This document shows, one piece after another, positions 25,825 through 33,818 of a DNA stretch of 64,000 nucleotides. Position numbers and translations under genes: made by a program. Within the stretch, counting starts at the first letter, position 1, and every line of letters starts with the position of its first letter. The notes under the pieces are model-generated. The model saw nothing but the letters and a program-made list of their open reading frames with translations. It ran no database searches and was not told the origin of the DNA. This DNA comes from UBA4312 sp040266995 (GTDB lineage: Bacteria; Bacillota_I; Bacilli_A; Erysipelotrichales; Erysipelotrichaceae): contig JAWRHV010000030.1 of NCBI GenBank assembly GCA_040266995.1, positions 1-64,000 on the forward strand, in the 5' to 3' direction.

Positions 25825-26499
25825 ATGAAGAAAATAAAGATTGCTCCCTCTATCATGTGTTGCAAAATAGATGAAATCAAGGATTACATACAATTATTTG
25901 AGAAAGTAAAGATAAATAGTATTCATTTTGATGTAATGGATGGTCATTATGTGCCAAACATGATGCTTGGTACAACGGATTACAAAGATATTAAAAGAAT
26001 GACTTCATTGCCTGTTGATATTCATCTAATGTGTATTAATCCCGAATCATTTATTGAAATATACGATGTGCAACCGGGCGATTATGTCAGTTTTCATCCG
26101 GAAACTGCAAAACATCCATATAAACTTTTACAAACCATCCATGGTAGAGGATGTAAAGCGGGTTTAGTGATCAATCCAGGAACACCGTTGTCCTTCCTTG
26201 AAGAAAGTATAGACATAATTGATTATGTAACATTAATGACCGTTAACCCTGGATTTTCAGGGCAGGAAATGGTACCAAATGCAGTTTCCAAAATTCGCAG
26301 AACAAGAGCTTTGTTGGATTCGCATGGATATGAAAATATTTCGATTGTAGTTGATGGAAATACTGTTTTAGATAATGCAAAAAAAATGAAGAAGGCTGGA
26401 GCAGATACATTTGTCGTTGGAACATCTAGTCTTTTAAAAGAGTTGGAAACTTTTGAAGATAATTATCGAATATATACAAAGGAATTGGAGGTGGCATAA
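25825..26499 (+). CDS. Ribulose-phosphate/allulose-6-phosphate 3-epimerase family protein
   Basis: This 224-residue TIM-barrel epimerase begins APSIMCCK. The metal and catalytic motifs are HFDVMDGHYVPN (about 35-46), DIHLM (H about 69), MTVNPGFSGQ (about 138-147) and VVDGNT (Asp about 175). Sequence features are nearer the AlsE-like subfamily (D-allulose 6-phosphate to fructose 6-phosphate) than housekeeping Rpe, and the PTS context supports a catabolic rather than a pentose-cycle role. That choice is inference. It has a good RBS (AAGGTGA). Confidence 0.82.
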   Translation: MKKIKIAPSIMCCKIDEIKDYIQLFEKVKINSIHFDVMDGHYVPNMMLGTTDYKDIKRMTSLPVDIHLMCINPESFIEIYDVQPGDYVSFHPETAKHPYKLLQTIHGRGCKAGLVINPGTPLSFLEESIDIIDYVTLMTVNPGFSGQEMVPNAVSKIRRTRALLDSHGYENISIVVDGNTVLDNAKKMKKAGADTFVVGTSSLLKELETFEDNYRIYTKELEVA

Positions 26500-26500
26500 T

Positions 26501-26896
26501 ATGCTGGGACTAGTATTTACTGGTCATGGGATGTTTCCGGAAGGCGTTAAAAGCAGTACGGAAATGATTTCGGGAAATATCGAACAATGTGAAGTTGTCT
26601 CTTTGGAGCCGGAAGATGATCCGACTGGTTTTGGGGAAAAACTGAAAAATGCGGTAAAGAATGTGGATACAGGAGATGGGGTATTGATTTTAACAGATAT
26701 ACGAGGTGGCACACCTTTTAATCAGAGCCTGATATTATCAAGGGAGATGAATGTGCAAATCGTAGTGGGGACCAATATACCTACGGCATTAACCGCAAAA
26801 CTAGCGCGCAATGAAAATACAACATTGGATGAAATAGCGGATATTATTTTATCGGAAGCACAAGATAGTATTGATATTGTAAAGTTTAATATCTAA
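26501..26896 (+). CDS. PTS system mannose family IIA
   Basis: This 131-residue cytoplasmic protein starts at the ATG at 26501 directly after the epimerase gene (RBS GGAGGTGG). Phosphorylated His9 lies in GLVFTGHGMFPEG. The glycine-rich LTDIRGGTPFNQS at about 65-77 is also typical. It passes phosphate from HPr to IIB. Confidence 0.92.
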   Translation: MLGLVFTGHGMFPEGVKSSTEMISGNIEQCEVVSLEPEDDPTGFGEKLKNAVKNVDTGDGVLILTDIRGGTPFNQSLILSREMNVQIVVGTNIPTALTAKLARNENTTLDEIADIILSEAQDSIDIVKFNI

Positions 26897-26909
26897 TAAG
26901 GAGGAAGAA

Positions 26910-27383
26910 ATGGAAAACAATCTTTTATTTGTGAGAATCGATGATCGTTTGATCCATGGTCAGGTTATGACTTCCTGGATGAAGCAAATGCCTGCAAAGC
27001 AGATAATTGTGGTAGATAATAAAGTGGCGAAAGATGATTTTATGTTGTTTGTTTTGCAGAATGCCGCTCCCAAAGGGGTTAAGGTAATTGCTTTAACGGA
27101 ACAGGATGCGGTCACCCGAATCAAAGAGGGTTTGGCTATGCCGACATTTATATTGGCCAAGACACCGATGCCTTTAAAAACGTTAGTTGATAATGGTATT
27201 GATATTGATGAAATCAATATTGGTGGAATGGGCATGAAAAGCGGAAGACGACCATTGTTTAAAAACATTTCTGCAAATGATGAAGAAAGAACTTGCTTTC
27301 AAGATTTAATTAATGGAGGAATTCGTGTATATATCCAGATTGTTGCTGATGCCGGAATAAAAGAAGTCAAAGATTTACTGTAG
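26910..27383 (+). CDS. PTS system mannose family IIB
   Basis: This 157-residue protein has the signature VRIDDRLIHGQVMTSW with phosphorylated His16, and INIGGMGMKSGRR at about 107-119. It is the last subunit gene of this PTS, separated from IIA by 13 bp with AAGGAGG in the gap. It transfers phosphate to the incoming substrate. Confidence 0.93.
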   Translation: MENNLLFVRIDDRLIHGQVMTSWMKQMPAKQIIVVDNKVAKDDFMLFVLQNAAPKGVKVIALTEQDAVTRIKEGLAMPTFILAKTPMPLKTLVDNGIDIDEINIGGMGMKSGRRPLFKNISANDEERTCFQDLINGGIRVYIQIVADAGIKEVKDLL

Positions 27384-27406
27384 TGATTGGCAAGAAAGGG
27401 AACAAT

Positions 27407-28465
27407 ATGAAAACTATGAGCCTGTTTTCAATTAATGATTTTCGTCTGGTGGATATACCTAAGCCTAAACCCAAAGGGGATCAAATTCTTATAAAGGTGG
27501 GAGCTTGTGGCATCTGTGGAAGCGATATACCACGAGTTTATCAATTAGGAACAAAAGTATATCCTGTGGTTTTAGGGCATGAGTTCGCCGGAGAGGTCGT
27601 TGAGGTCGGCAATCCTAAGGATGAGGATTTGATTGGAAAAAGATGTGCAGTTTTTCCATTAATTCCATGTGGCCGTTGTGATGCATGCGAGACAGGAAAC
27701 TATTGCCAATGCCAAAATAATGGATATTTAGGATCCAGAAATGATGGAGGATTTGCTGAATATTGTCTTATTCCGTCCAGATGGCATTTAGTATTCACGA
27801 AAGAAAACACGTTGGATTTTGAAAATCTATGTATAACTGAGCCTGCCTGCGTAGCACAGCATGCGTTGCGCAGGGGCGGAGTTAATGCGGGGCAAACCAT
27901 AGTCATTACGGGTGCCGGGCCAATTGGATTATTATGTGCAAGGTGGGCGAAAATATTTGGAGCTAAAAATGTATATCTGACTGAGATCAATGATGAAAAA
28001 CAAAGATTCGCACAGAAACATGGCTTTCATGTCATCAATACCATGAGCGACAATGTTGAAAGCATTATAAAGGAAAAAACAAATGGAAGGGGAGCAGATG
28101 TTATCATCGAAGGAACAGGCAGCTCAACCGGGATTAATGATGCTATTCGTATTGCACGCTGCTCCGGTACTATAGTATTGATGGGAAATCCGCACATAGA
28201 TGCAGTTTTAGGAATGCAAAACTATTCTTTGATACTTAGGAATGAGCTGAATATTCATGGAACATGGAATGATTACTATGCAAATCTTCCATTAAATGAG
28301 TGGACCTACACTGTTGAAATGATTGAAAGCGGTCAATTAAAGGTGGCCGATCTTATAACGCATAAAGCAGGTATTGATGACTTAAAACAGCTGTTTGAAC
28401 AAATATACAAAAAGAAAATCACAGCATGTAAAGCGATATACAGTGCTTCATTAAACAGGAATTAA
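27407..28465 (+). CDS. GatD-like zinc dehydrogenase (galactitol-1-phosphate 5-dehydrogenase family), copy 1
   Basis: This 352-residue protein starts at the ATG at 27407 after AAAGGGAAC. The pattern CGICGSDIPRV, GHEFAGEV, PLIPCGRCDACETGNYCQC and GSRNDGGFAEY follows GatD closely, as does GTWNDYYANLPLNEW near residue 275. GatD-type enzymes oxidise hexitol phosphates to ketose phosphates with NAD and zinc. Placed after the PTS genes, it is expected to act on the phosphorylated product of uptake. Exact substrate unknown. Confidence 0.85.
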   Translation: MKTMSLFSINDFRLVDIPKPKPKGDQILIKVGACGICGSDIPRVYQLGTKVYPVVLGHEFAGEVVEVGNPKDEDLIGKRCAVFPLIPCGRCDACETGNYCQCQNNGYLGSRNDGGFAEYCLIPSRWHLVFTKENTLDFENLCITEPACVAQHALRRGGVNAGQTIVITGAGPIGLLCARWAKIFGAKNVYLTEINDEKQRFAQKHGFHVINTMSDNVESIIKEKTNGRGADVIIEGTGSSTGINDAIRIARCSGTIVLMGNPHIDAVLGMQNYSLILRNELNIHGTWNDYYANLPLNEWTYTVEMIESGQLKVADLITHKAGIDDLKQLFEQIYKKKITACKAIYSASLNRN

Positions 28466-28466
28466 A

Positions 28467-28748
28467 ATGAAAAGAAAATATAATTTTACATGGTTTATTA
28501 ATAATCACATGAAGGAAATTTTTGGACGATCGACAAATGCTATTGGAAGGCCGTTATTTAAAGCATATAGAAAACAAATAAATGCATTAGACATTAAATT
28601 GAATGAATATATAGAAACGAATGGAACTGATGATAAAGCATTCATATTAGGATTGTTTGATTTAGCATGTTCTAGATTTGGAATGGGATTAAAAACGAAT
28701 ATTGATCGATATAAAGATGATTTTTATGCGTTTTTAGAACAAGAATAG
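28467..28748 (+). CDS. Small hypothetical protein in the PTS operon
   Basis: This 93-residue, mainly helical soluble protein is rich in Lys, Asn and aromatic residues (KRKYNFTWFINNHMKEIFGR). No family is recognised. It lies one base after the GatD-like gene and 2 bp before the SIS gene, so it is translated with them. It could be a regulatory or accessory subunit. Confidence 0.6.
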   Translation: MKRKYNFTWFINNHMKEIFGRSTNAIGRPLFKAYRKQINALDIKLNEYIETNGTDDKAFILGLFDLACSRFGMGLKTNIDRYKDDFYAFLEQE

Positions 28749-28750
28749 AA

Positions 28751-29314
28751 ATGATTGCATATATGAAAAACAAAAATTTGGTTCTGAATGAATTAACTCA
28801 GGTGCTAAACTCGATAGACGAAAAAGAAGTGGATCAACTTGTGGATATGATATTGTCATCCGAAAAAGTTTTTGTAGTTGGAGTTGGTCGTGTCATGTTG
28901 ATGTTACAGGCATTAGAAAAAAGACTAAATCATTTAGGGGTTGAGGCTTACCATGTTGGAGAAATAAACGAGCCGGCAATTACAGAAAAAGATTTATTAA
29001 TAGCGGGATCTGGTTCGGGAGAGAGTGTCTTTCCTTTATCGATTATACGAATAGCCAAAAAATATAAGGCGAAAACTGTACATATAGGCGTAAATGCTAA
29101 CAGTTCGATGAAGAATTATGAGGATCTGTTCTTGAGGATCCCCTGTAGTACAAAACTGAATCTTCCGGATGAAATTAAATCGGAGCAGATTATGAGTTCT
29201 TTGTTTGAGCAGAGTGTACTGTTATTGTCGGATATCATAGCATTAAAAATAGTGGAAAGAAAGAATATAACAAATATGCAATCTTTATGGAGAAGACATG
29301 CAAATTTGGAGTGA
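28751..29314 (+). CDS. SIS-domain protein, 6-phospho-3-hexuloisomerase-like
   Basis: This 187-residue single-SIS protein has KVFVVGVGRVMLMLQALEKR (about 38-57), AYHVGEINEPAI (about 68-79) and the phosphate loop AGSGSGESV (about 88-96). Length and motifs fit HxlB-type 6-phospho-3-hexuloisomerase, which converts hex-3-ulose 6-phosphate to fructose 6-phosphate. No hexulose-phosphate synthase is visible beside it, so a polyol-derived 3-ketose phosphate is an alternative substrate (inference). A second in-frame ATG at 28763 is possible. Confidence 0.78.
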   Translation: MIAYMKNKNLVLNELTQVLNSIDEKEVDQLVDMILSSEKVFVVGVGRVMLMLQALEKRLNHLGVEAYHVGEINEPAITEKDLLIAGSGSGESVFPLSIIRIAKKYKAKTVHIGVNANSSMKNYEDLFLRIPCSTKLNLPDEIKSEQIMSSLFEQSVLLLSDIIALKIVERKNITNMQSLWRRHANLE

Positions 29315-29321
29315 ATTATAT

Positions 29322-30386
29322 ATGAATTTGAATAAAAAAATGTGGGCATCTATTCTTTATGGAGTAGATGACTTAAGATATGAACAAGTTGAAATTCCTG
29401 GATTAAAGCCAGGCGAAGCATTGGTAAAAGTAACAGCCTGTGGAATATGTGGAAGCGACATTCCCAGAGTGCTGAAGACTGGAACCTATCATTTTCCTAC
29501 TATACCAGGGCATGAGTTTGGGGGAATCGTTGTAAAAACAGGCAATTCGAAAGACGAAGGATTGATAGATAGAAGAGTTGCATGTATTCCTTTGATTCCT
29601 TGCTATTGCTGCGAACAATGCGAAGTGGGAAATTATGCACAATGTTCCAACTATGGTTATTTAGGTTCTAGGAATGATGGAGGGTTTGCACAATACTGCA
29701 AAGTGCCTGTCAATAATTTAGTATTGATTCCTGATAAAATAACGGATGATGAAGCTGCGATGCTGGAGCCGATTACAGTTGCACAGCATGTAGTTAAGAA
29801 CACCAGGATTGATTTCGGAGATGATGTAATTGTATATGGTCTTGGAGCAATCGGAATTTTTGTGGCTCAATGGGCAAAAGCATTAGGAGCAAACCATGTT
29901 TTTTCATTGGATTTGGATGAAAAGAAAGTCTTAGTAGCAAAATCCATGGGATTGGATGCCATCTGTACTAAAGATAAAAATGCGAAAGATATAATATTGA
30001 AACGGACAAATGGTAGGGGAGCAGATGTAGCTTTTGAAGCTGCTGGATCAGGATATGTTTTTAATGAGGCTGTTTCTTTGCTAAAACAAAATGGAAAACT
30101 AGGTTTAGTTGGTCGACCACCTGGTTCTTTAGAAATATTAAATGAAACATATGAGAAACTATTGCGAAACCAGATAACGGTAAAGGGAACATGGGCATTT
30201 GAAATGAAACAGTATCCTCATAATGCGTGGAATGATTCTTTACAAGCAATCTATGAGGGAAAAATAAATATTGATCCGGTTATCTCTCATCGTCTTCCAT
30301 TATCCAAAGCATATGAAGGCATAAGAATTATGGCTGAGCACACCGAACCATTTCATAAGATTATCGTGTATCCAAATAGACTTTAA
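29322..30386 (+). CDS. GatD-like zinc dehydrogenase, copy 2
   Basis: This 354-residue paralogue of the gene at 27407 shares CGICGSDIPRV, GHEFGG, PLIPCYCCEQCEVGNYAQC and GSRNDGGFAQY. The nucleotide-binding VYGLGAIGIFVAQWAK lies at about residue 170. The ATG at 29322 is preferred because it avoids overlap with the SIS gene. Two GatD-like enzymes in one operon suggest two oxidations or a pair of substrates. An AT-rich hairpin follows at 30387-30412. Confidence 0.84.
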   Translation: MNLNKKMWASILYGVDDLRYEQVEIPGLKPGEALVKVTACGICGSDIPRVLKTGTYHFPTIPGHEFGGIVVKTGNSKDEGLIDRRVACIPLIPCYCCEQCEVGNYAQCSNYGYLGSRNDGGFAQYCKVPVNNLVLIPDKITDDEAAMLEPITVAQHVVKNTRIDFGDDVIVYGLGAIGIFVAQWAKALGANHVFSLDLDEKKVLVAKSMGLDAICTKDKNAKDIILKRTNGRGADVAFEAAGSGYVFNEAVSLLKQNGKLGLVGRPPGSLEILNETYEKLLRNQITVKGTWAFEMKQYPHNAWNDSLQAIYEGKINIDPVISHRLPLSKAYEGIRIMAEHTEPFHKIIVYPNRL

Positions 30387-30570
30387 CAATTATTTAAATG
30401 ATTAATTGTTTTGACACTATATTTACAAACTATTTTGATAGTGTATGGTGGTTATCCCATCGTATTATTGAGGAATAATATTTGATAATAATAGATTTGG
30501 GTTTTCTTTTGTAAGAATTGGGCACATTTATAAAAGTCATGTTCGTATAATCAAATTGTTTAGGAGAAGT

Positions 30571-30774
30571 ATGAGTATGTCTTTAAAAGAAATTATTACC
30601 TATGGATTAGGATTGATAGGAATGGGAATGTTGTGCTTTACTCGAATAAAATATTTAAAAAGACAACAGCAACAACCAGACAATATTTATACAGCTGAGG
30701 AGGACAGCTTGCATAAAATATCAGTATTGATTTTGATTGTTGCTGTTGTTTTAGCATTAATACCAATTTATTAA
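30571..30774 (+). CDS. Small two-span membrane protein
   Basis: This 67-residue protein starts at the ATG at 30571, six bases after TTTAGGAGA (a second ATG lies at 30577). Hydrophobic helices at about 8-21 and 47-64 flank a basic, Gln-rich loop (KRQQQQPDN). No family is recognised. The ORF ends 8 bp before the convergent dehydrogenase gene. Confidence 0.55.
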   Translation: MSMSLKEIITYGLGLIGMGMLCFTRIKYLKRQQQQPDNIYTAEEDSLHKISVLILIVAVVLALIPIY

Positions 30775-30782
30775 AGAAGGTT

Positions 30783-31940
30783 TTATATACTGGATTTATT
30801 AATTAATGTAATATAGATGCTTTCCAGATCTTGCATTGTGCATTTTCTTATGGTGTTTGCAGGAGATCCTGAATCTATTGCGTCTTTAGCCATTTTGGGG
30901 ATATTAGCTATAAAATTTCCCTTATCTACTCCGTACTCTTGAAGCGTTGGAATATGGCAATGTTTAATTACTTTGAAAACTTCCGATAAAAGAATATCTG
31001 TCGCTTTTTTGTCGGATTCAGTTTTGCTGGCTATGCCAATTTCCTTGGCAAGGCTTCCGAATTCAGAATAAGCGTCCTGTATTGCAAAGCTTAGACATTC
31101 AGTCATCAGCATGGCATTGCTTAAACCATGCGGAATATGGTATAAAGCGCCAATTGGGCGTGACATACCATGAATAATAGTTACAGAAGAGTTGCTAAAA
31201 GCTATACCAGCCTCCAATGCCGCGATGGACATTTGTTCCCGAGCGACGACATCTGAGCCATTATCAAATGCTTTAGGAAGATTGTCCAATATACGTTTTG
31301 TAGCTGCAACACTAAACGTTCTTGATAATGGTTGTGCCTTCTTTGATGTATAGGATTCAATAGCATGACACAAAGCATCTATACCTGTAGATGCGGTAAT
31401 TTGAGGAGGAGAACTGATTGTAAAGGTAGGATCGATAATAGCTAGGTCTGGAATTAAAGCATTACCTTTTAACAACATTTTTATATTTTCTTGTGTGTTA
31501 GTGATAATTGTGAACCGAGTAGCCTCGCTTCCTGTGCCCGCAGTCGTTGGAATAGCAACCATTGTATGGCGTCTTGTATTTATCTCTTCGCTTATGTATT
31601 CATTGATATGTCCGCCTTTAGATAAAACGGCACCAATTGCTTTCATTGCATCAATGGAGCTTCCACCTCCGATTGCAATAAGGAAATCACATTGGCTTTC
31701 AGAAAAGTACTTGACACCAGTTTCTATCATATTATCGGTCGGTTCACCGACAATAGAATCATAAACAGCATATTCGATACCATCAGCCTTTAATTTGTGT
31801 ATGACACAATTAACAAATCCCAGTTTAACCATTATTGGATCAGTGATGATCAGCGCTTTTTTTCCGAATTGAAGCGTTGCCTCTTCCAATGAATTTTTTC
31901 CTGTGATGATATGTTTAGGTAATATAAAATCTCTTGCCAT
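30783..31940 (-). CDS. Iron-containing (group III) alcohol dehydrogenase
   Basis: This 385-residue protein starts at the ATG at 31940 (GGAGAAAATC upstream). NAD-binding GGGSSIDAMKAIG lies at about 88-100, with TTAGTGSEAT at about 129-138. Metal-binding residues fall in DPTF, CHAIESYTS and PIGALYHIPHGLSNAM. Group III enzymes reduce aldehydes or oxidise alcohols with Fe2+. It lies immediately downstream of an IolC-type kinase gene, so it may reduce an aldehyde from that pathway such as malonate semialdehyde (inference). Confidence 0.87.
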   Translation of the reverse strand: MARDFILPKHIITGKNSLEEATLQFGKKALIITDPIMVKLGFVNCVIHKLKADGIEYAVYDSIVGEPTDNMIETGVKYFSESQCDFLIAIGGGSSIDAMKAIGAVLSKGGHINEYISEEINTRRHTMVAIPTTAGTGSEATRFTIITNTQENIKMLLKGNALIPDLAIIDPTFTISSPPQITASTGIDALCHAIESYTSKKAQPLSRTFSVAATKRILDNLPKAFDNGSDVVAREQMSIAALEAGIAFSNSSVTIIHGMSRPIGALYHIPHGLSNAMLMTECLSFAIQDAYSEFGSLAKEIGIASKTESDKKATDILLSEVFKVIKHCHIPTLQEYGVDKGNFIANIPKMAKDAIDSGSPANTIRKCTMQDLESIYITLINKSSI

Positions 31941-31953
31941 GATGATTTTCTCC

Positions 31954-32976
31954 TTACATTCGGGCAACCATTTCGCCGTATTGTTTTTTTGCTTTATAAA
32001 TAAAGTCTTTTACTTCTTGTGTGGTTGGTAAATCATCTGAGCTGTTGTTTGAACGAACCATCATGCTGGCTTCTGCACTTCCAAATTCCAGGCAGTCTAT
32101 GATAGGCCAGCCCTGATAAATTCCATATAGAAAACCAGATGCATATCCATCTCCCCCGCCAAATCCTTTCCTCGATTGCACAGGAAATGGTCTGATGGAA
32201 TAGTGCTCACCATTTTTTAGAAATGCGCAGGATCCTTTGGTGCCGTGCTTTATAACTACAATTTTTGCCTTCTGCTTTAGCCAGTAATTGGCACTGTCTG
32301 AATCATTCATATCTGGGTTGATTAATCGTTGCATTAGGTCAAACTCACGTCTGGATCCCATGATGATATCGGCATTTCTTGCGACATATGAATAATAAAT
32401 GGATATAACATCGTCATTTATCCAATTGTAAGGTCTGTAGTCGATATCGAATAGAATAGGTGTACTGGATTTGATTGCTAACATTAAGGCTTTTAAAGTG
32501 GCCTCACGGCTGGGACTTTCAGCTAATGCCGTTCCACTTATGAGCAGCATTTTTCCTTGTTTGATATACTCCTCGTCAACATCTTCTGTTGAAAGTTGCA
32601 AATCGGCAATACAATTACGGTACATCAATAGCCGGCTTTGGGTAGGGGAAAGCATCTCTGTGAATGTAAGGCCTAACTTCTCACCATTTGTGCATCGGCT
32701 TATATGAGATGTATCGATACCTTTTTCCTTAAAATACTCTGTTACATAGTCTCCGAATTGGTCATCAGATACTTTACCAATGAATCCTGCTTTTAACCCA
32801 TGCTTTGTTACACCACACGCAATGTTTGCAGGGCTACCGCCAACATATTTTATGAAATGATCGACATTTTTTAAAGGTTTGAAATCTTCTGTAGGAGCAG
32901 GATTAAAATCAATGGCTACACGTCCCAGCAGGATCAAATCGAAAGGTCTAGAATGATCAAATTTCAAATGCTTCAT
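31954..32976 (-). CDS. iolC: PfkB-family kinase, 5-dehydro-2-deoxygluconokinase (IolC-like)
   Basis: This 340-residue PfkB kinase has the IolC-type opening FDLILLGRVAIDFNP (12-26), GGSPANIACGV (about 51-61) and GTKGSCAFLKNGE. The ATP-site motif reads GGGDGYASGFLYGI at about 281-294, where the catalytic base Asp is kept but the usual A after GD is G. IolC phosphorylates 5-dehydro-2-deoxygluconate in inositol breakdown. Only IolB and a class II aldolase accompany it in this window, so the true substrate may differ. It has its own RBS (AAGGAGG) and is upstream of the iron ADH gene on the same strand. Confidence 0.78.
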   Translation of the reverse strand: MKHLKFDHSRPFDLILLGRVAIDFNPAPTEDFKPLKNVDHFIKYVGGSPANIACGVTKHGLKAGFIGKVSDDQFGDYVTEYFKEKGIDTSHISRCTNGEKLGLTFTEMLSPTQSRLLMYRNCIADLQLSTEDVDEEYIKQGKMLLISGTALAESPSREATLKALMLAIKSSTPILFDIDYRPYNWINDDVISIYYSYVARNADIIMGSRREFDLMQRLINPDMNDSDSANYWLKQKAKIVVIKHGTKGSCAFLKNGEHYSIRPFPVQSRKGFGGGDGYASGFLYGIYQGWPIIDCLEFGSAEASMMVRSNNSSDDLPTTQEVKDFIYKAKKQYGEMVARM

Positions 32977-32995
32977 ATGTAGTAATTCCTCCTTT

Positions 32996-33622
32996 TTATG
33001 TTTTGTTTTTCAGGTAGTTTGAAAAAAGATCTAATACTCCATCTTCTGTAAAAATCTGTGTACTTTGAATCATTTGCAAATGGTCCAAAAGCTGATTATA
33101 AAAACAGATAATTTCCTTGGTTGATATGTTTGTCAGTTTTCCCTTGTTTGTAATTGCAATAATACTAGAAATCGTGACATTCGGTAGTATCTGTTCTATT
33201 CTTTTTTGATACTTTTTTAATTCATGTATCGGATTTGCAATCTTTATCGTTCTTTTTTCTTTTTTTATTCGCCAGTAGCGATCTTTCTCGTTGCCATAAT
33301 ATTTTCCGGTTTCATCTATGTATTCGATAAGAGTAATTCCTTTATGAGAAAAAAGTAAGACAAATCGCGAGGTGATATTATGCGATGTATCTTTTATCGT
33401 TGTAAATGAAAGCTTATGAACCCCTATTTGTTTTTGTAAAAATGAGCTCGTGGAAGCATCTTTACGAATGACTGTACGCCAAAAAAATTCCATATAGTTT
33501 GGAAAAATGATAGGAAGAATCGATTCTTTATAAGGCTTATAGTTGTTAAAAGCTTTGAAAGCATAAATGATGATTATAACAACTATTAATGTATAAATTA
33601 TAGTATCCATCAAAAACAACAT
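32996..33622 (-). CDS. Membrane-anchored NERD-like domain protein
   Basis: This 208-residue protein has an N-terminal membrane helix (DTIIYTLIVVIIIIYAF) followed by a domain resembling the nuclease-related (NERD) fold: GITLIEYIDETGKYYGNEKDRYW (split around residue 105-125), then IANPIHELKKYQKRI. The usual catalytic VEVKN reads IEYID, so a nuclease activity may be lost. It is divergent from the LicR-type regulator. Family assignment is by pattern only. Confidence 0.45.
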   Translation of the reverse strand: MLFLMDTIIYTLIVVIIIIYAFKAFNNYKPYKESILPIIFPNYMEFFWRTVIRKDASTSSFLQKQIGVHKLSFTTIKDTSHNITSRFVLLFSHKGITLIEYIDETGKYYGNEKDRYWRIKKEKRTIKIANPIHELKKYQKRIEQILPNVTISSIIAITNKGKLTNISTKEIICFYNQLLDHLQMIQSTQIFTEDGVLDLFSNYLKNKT

Positions 33623-33818
33623 CTCCTATATAGATTGTATTTGAAAAAATTAGCAAAAAAGAAAAGAGAATGTCTAATTAAATATGGTAATAATTGGTTT
33701 ATTTATTTAATTGCGCGAATGCAAAATAATAAAACAAAAATTCCAGTTTAATGCGTCATCCTTTTTAATTATTCGATAACAACAAAATGCTAGTGTATAA
33801 ATGGAAGGAGTGGATCGA

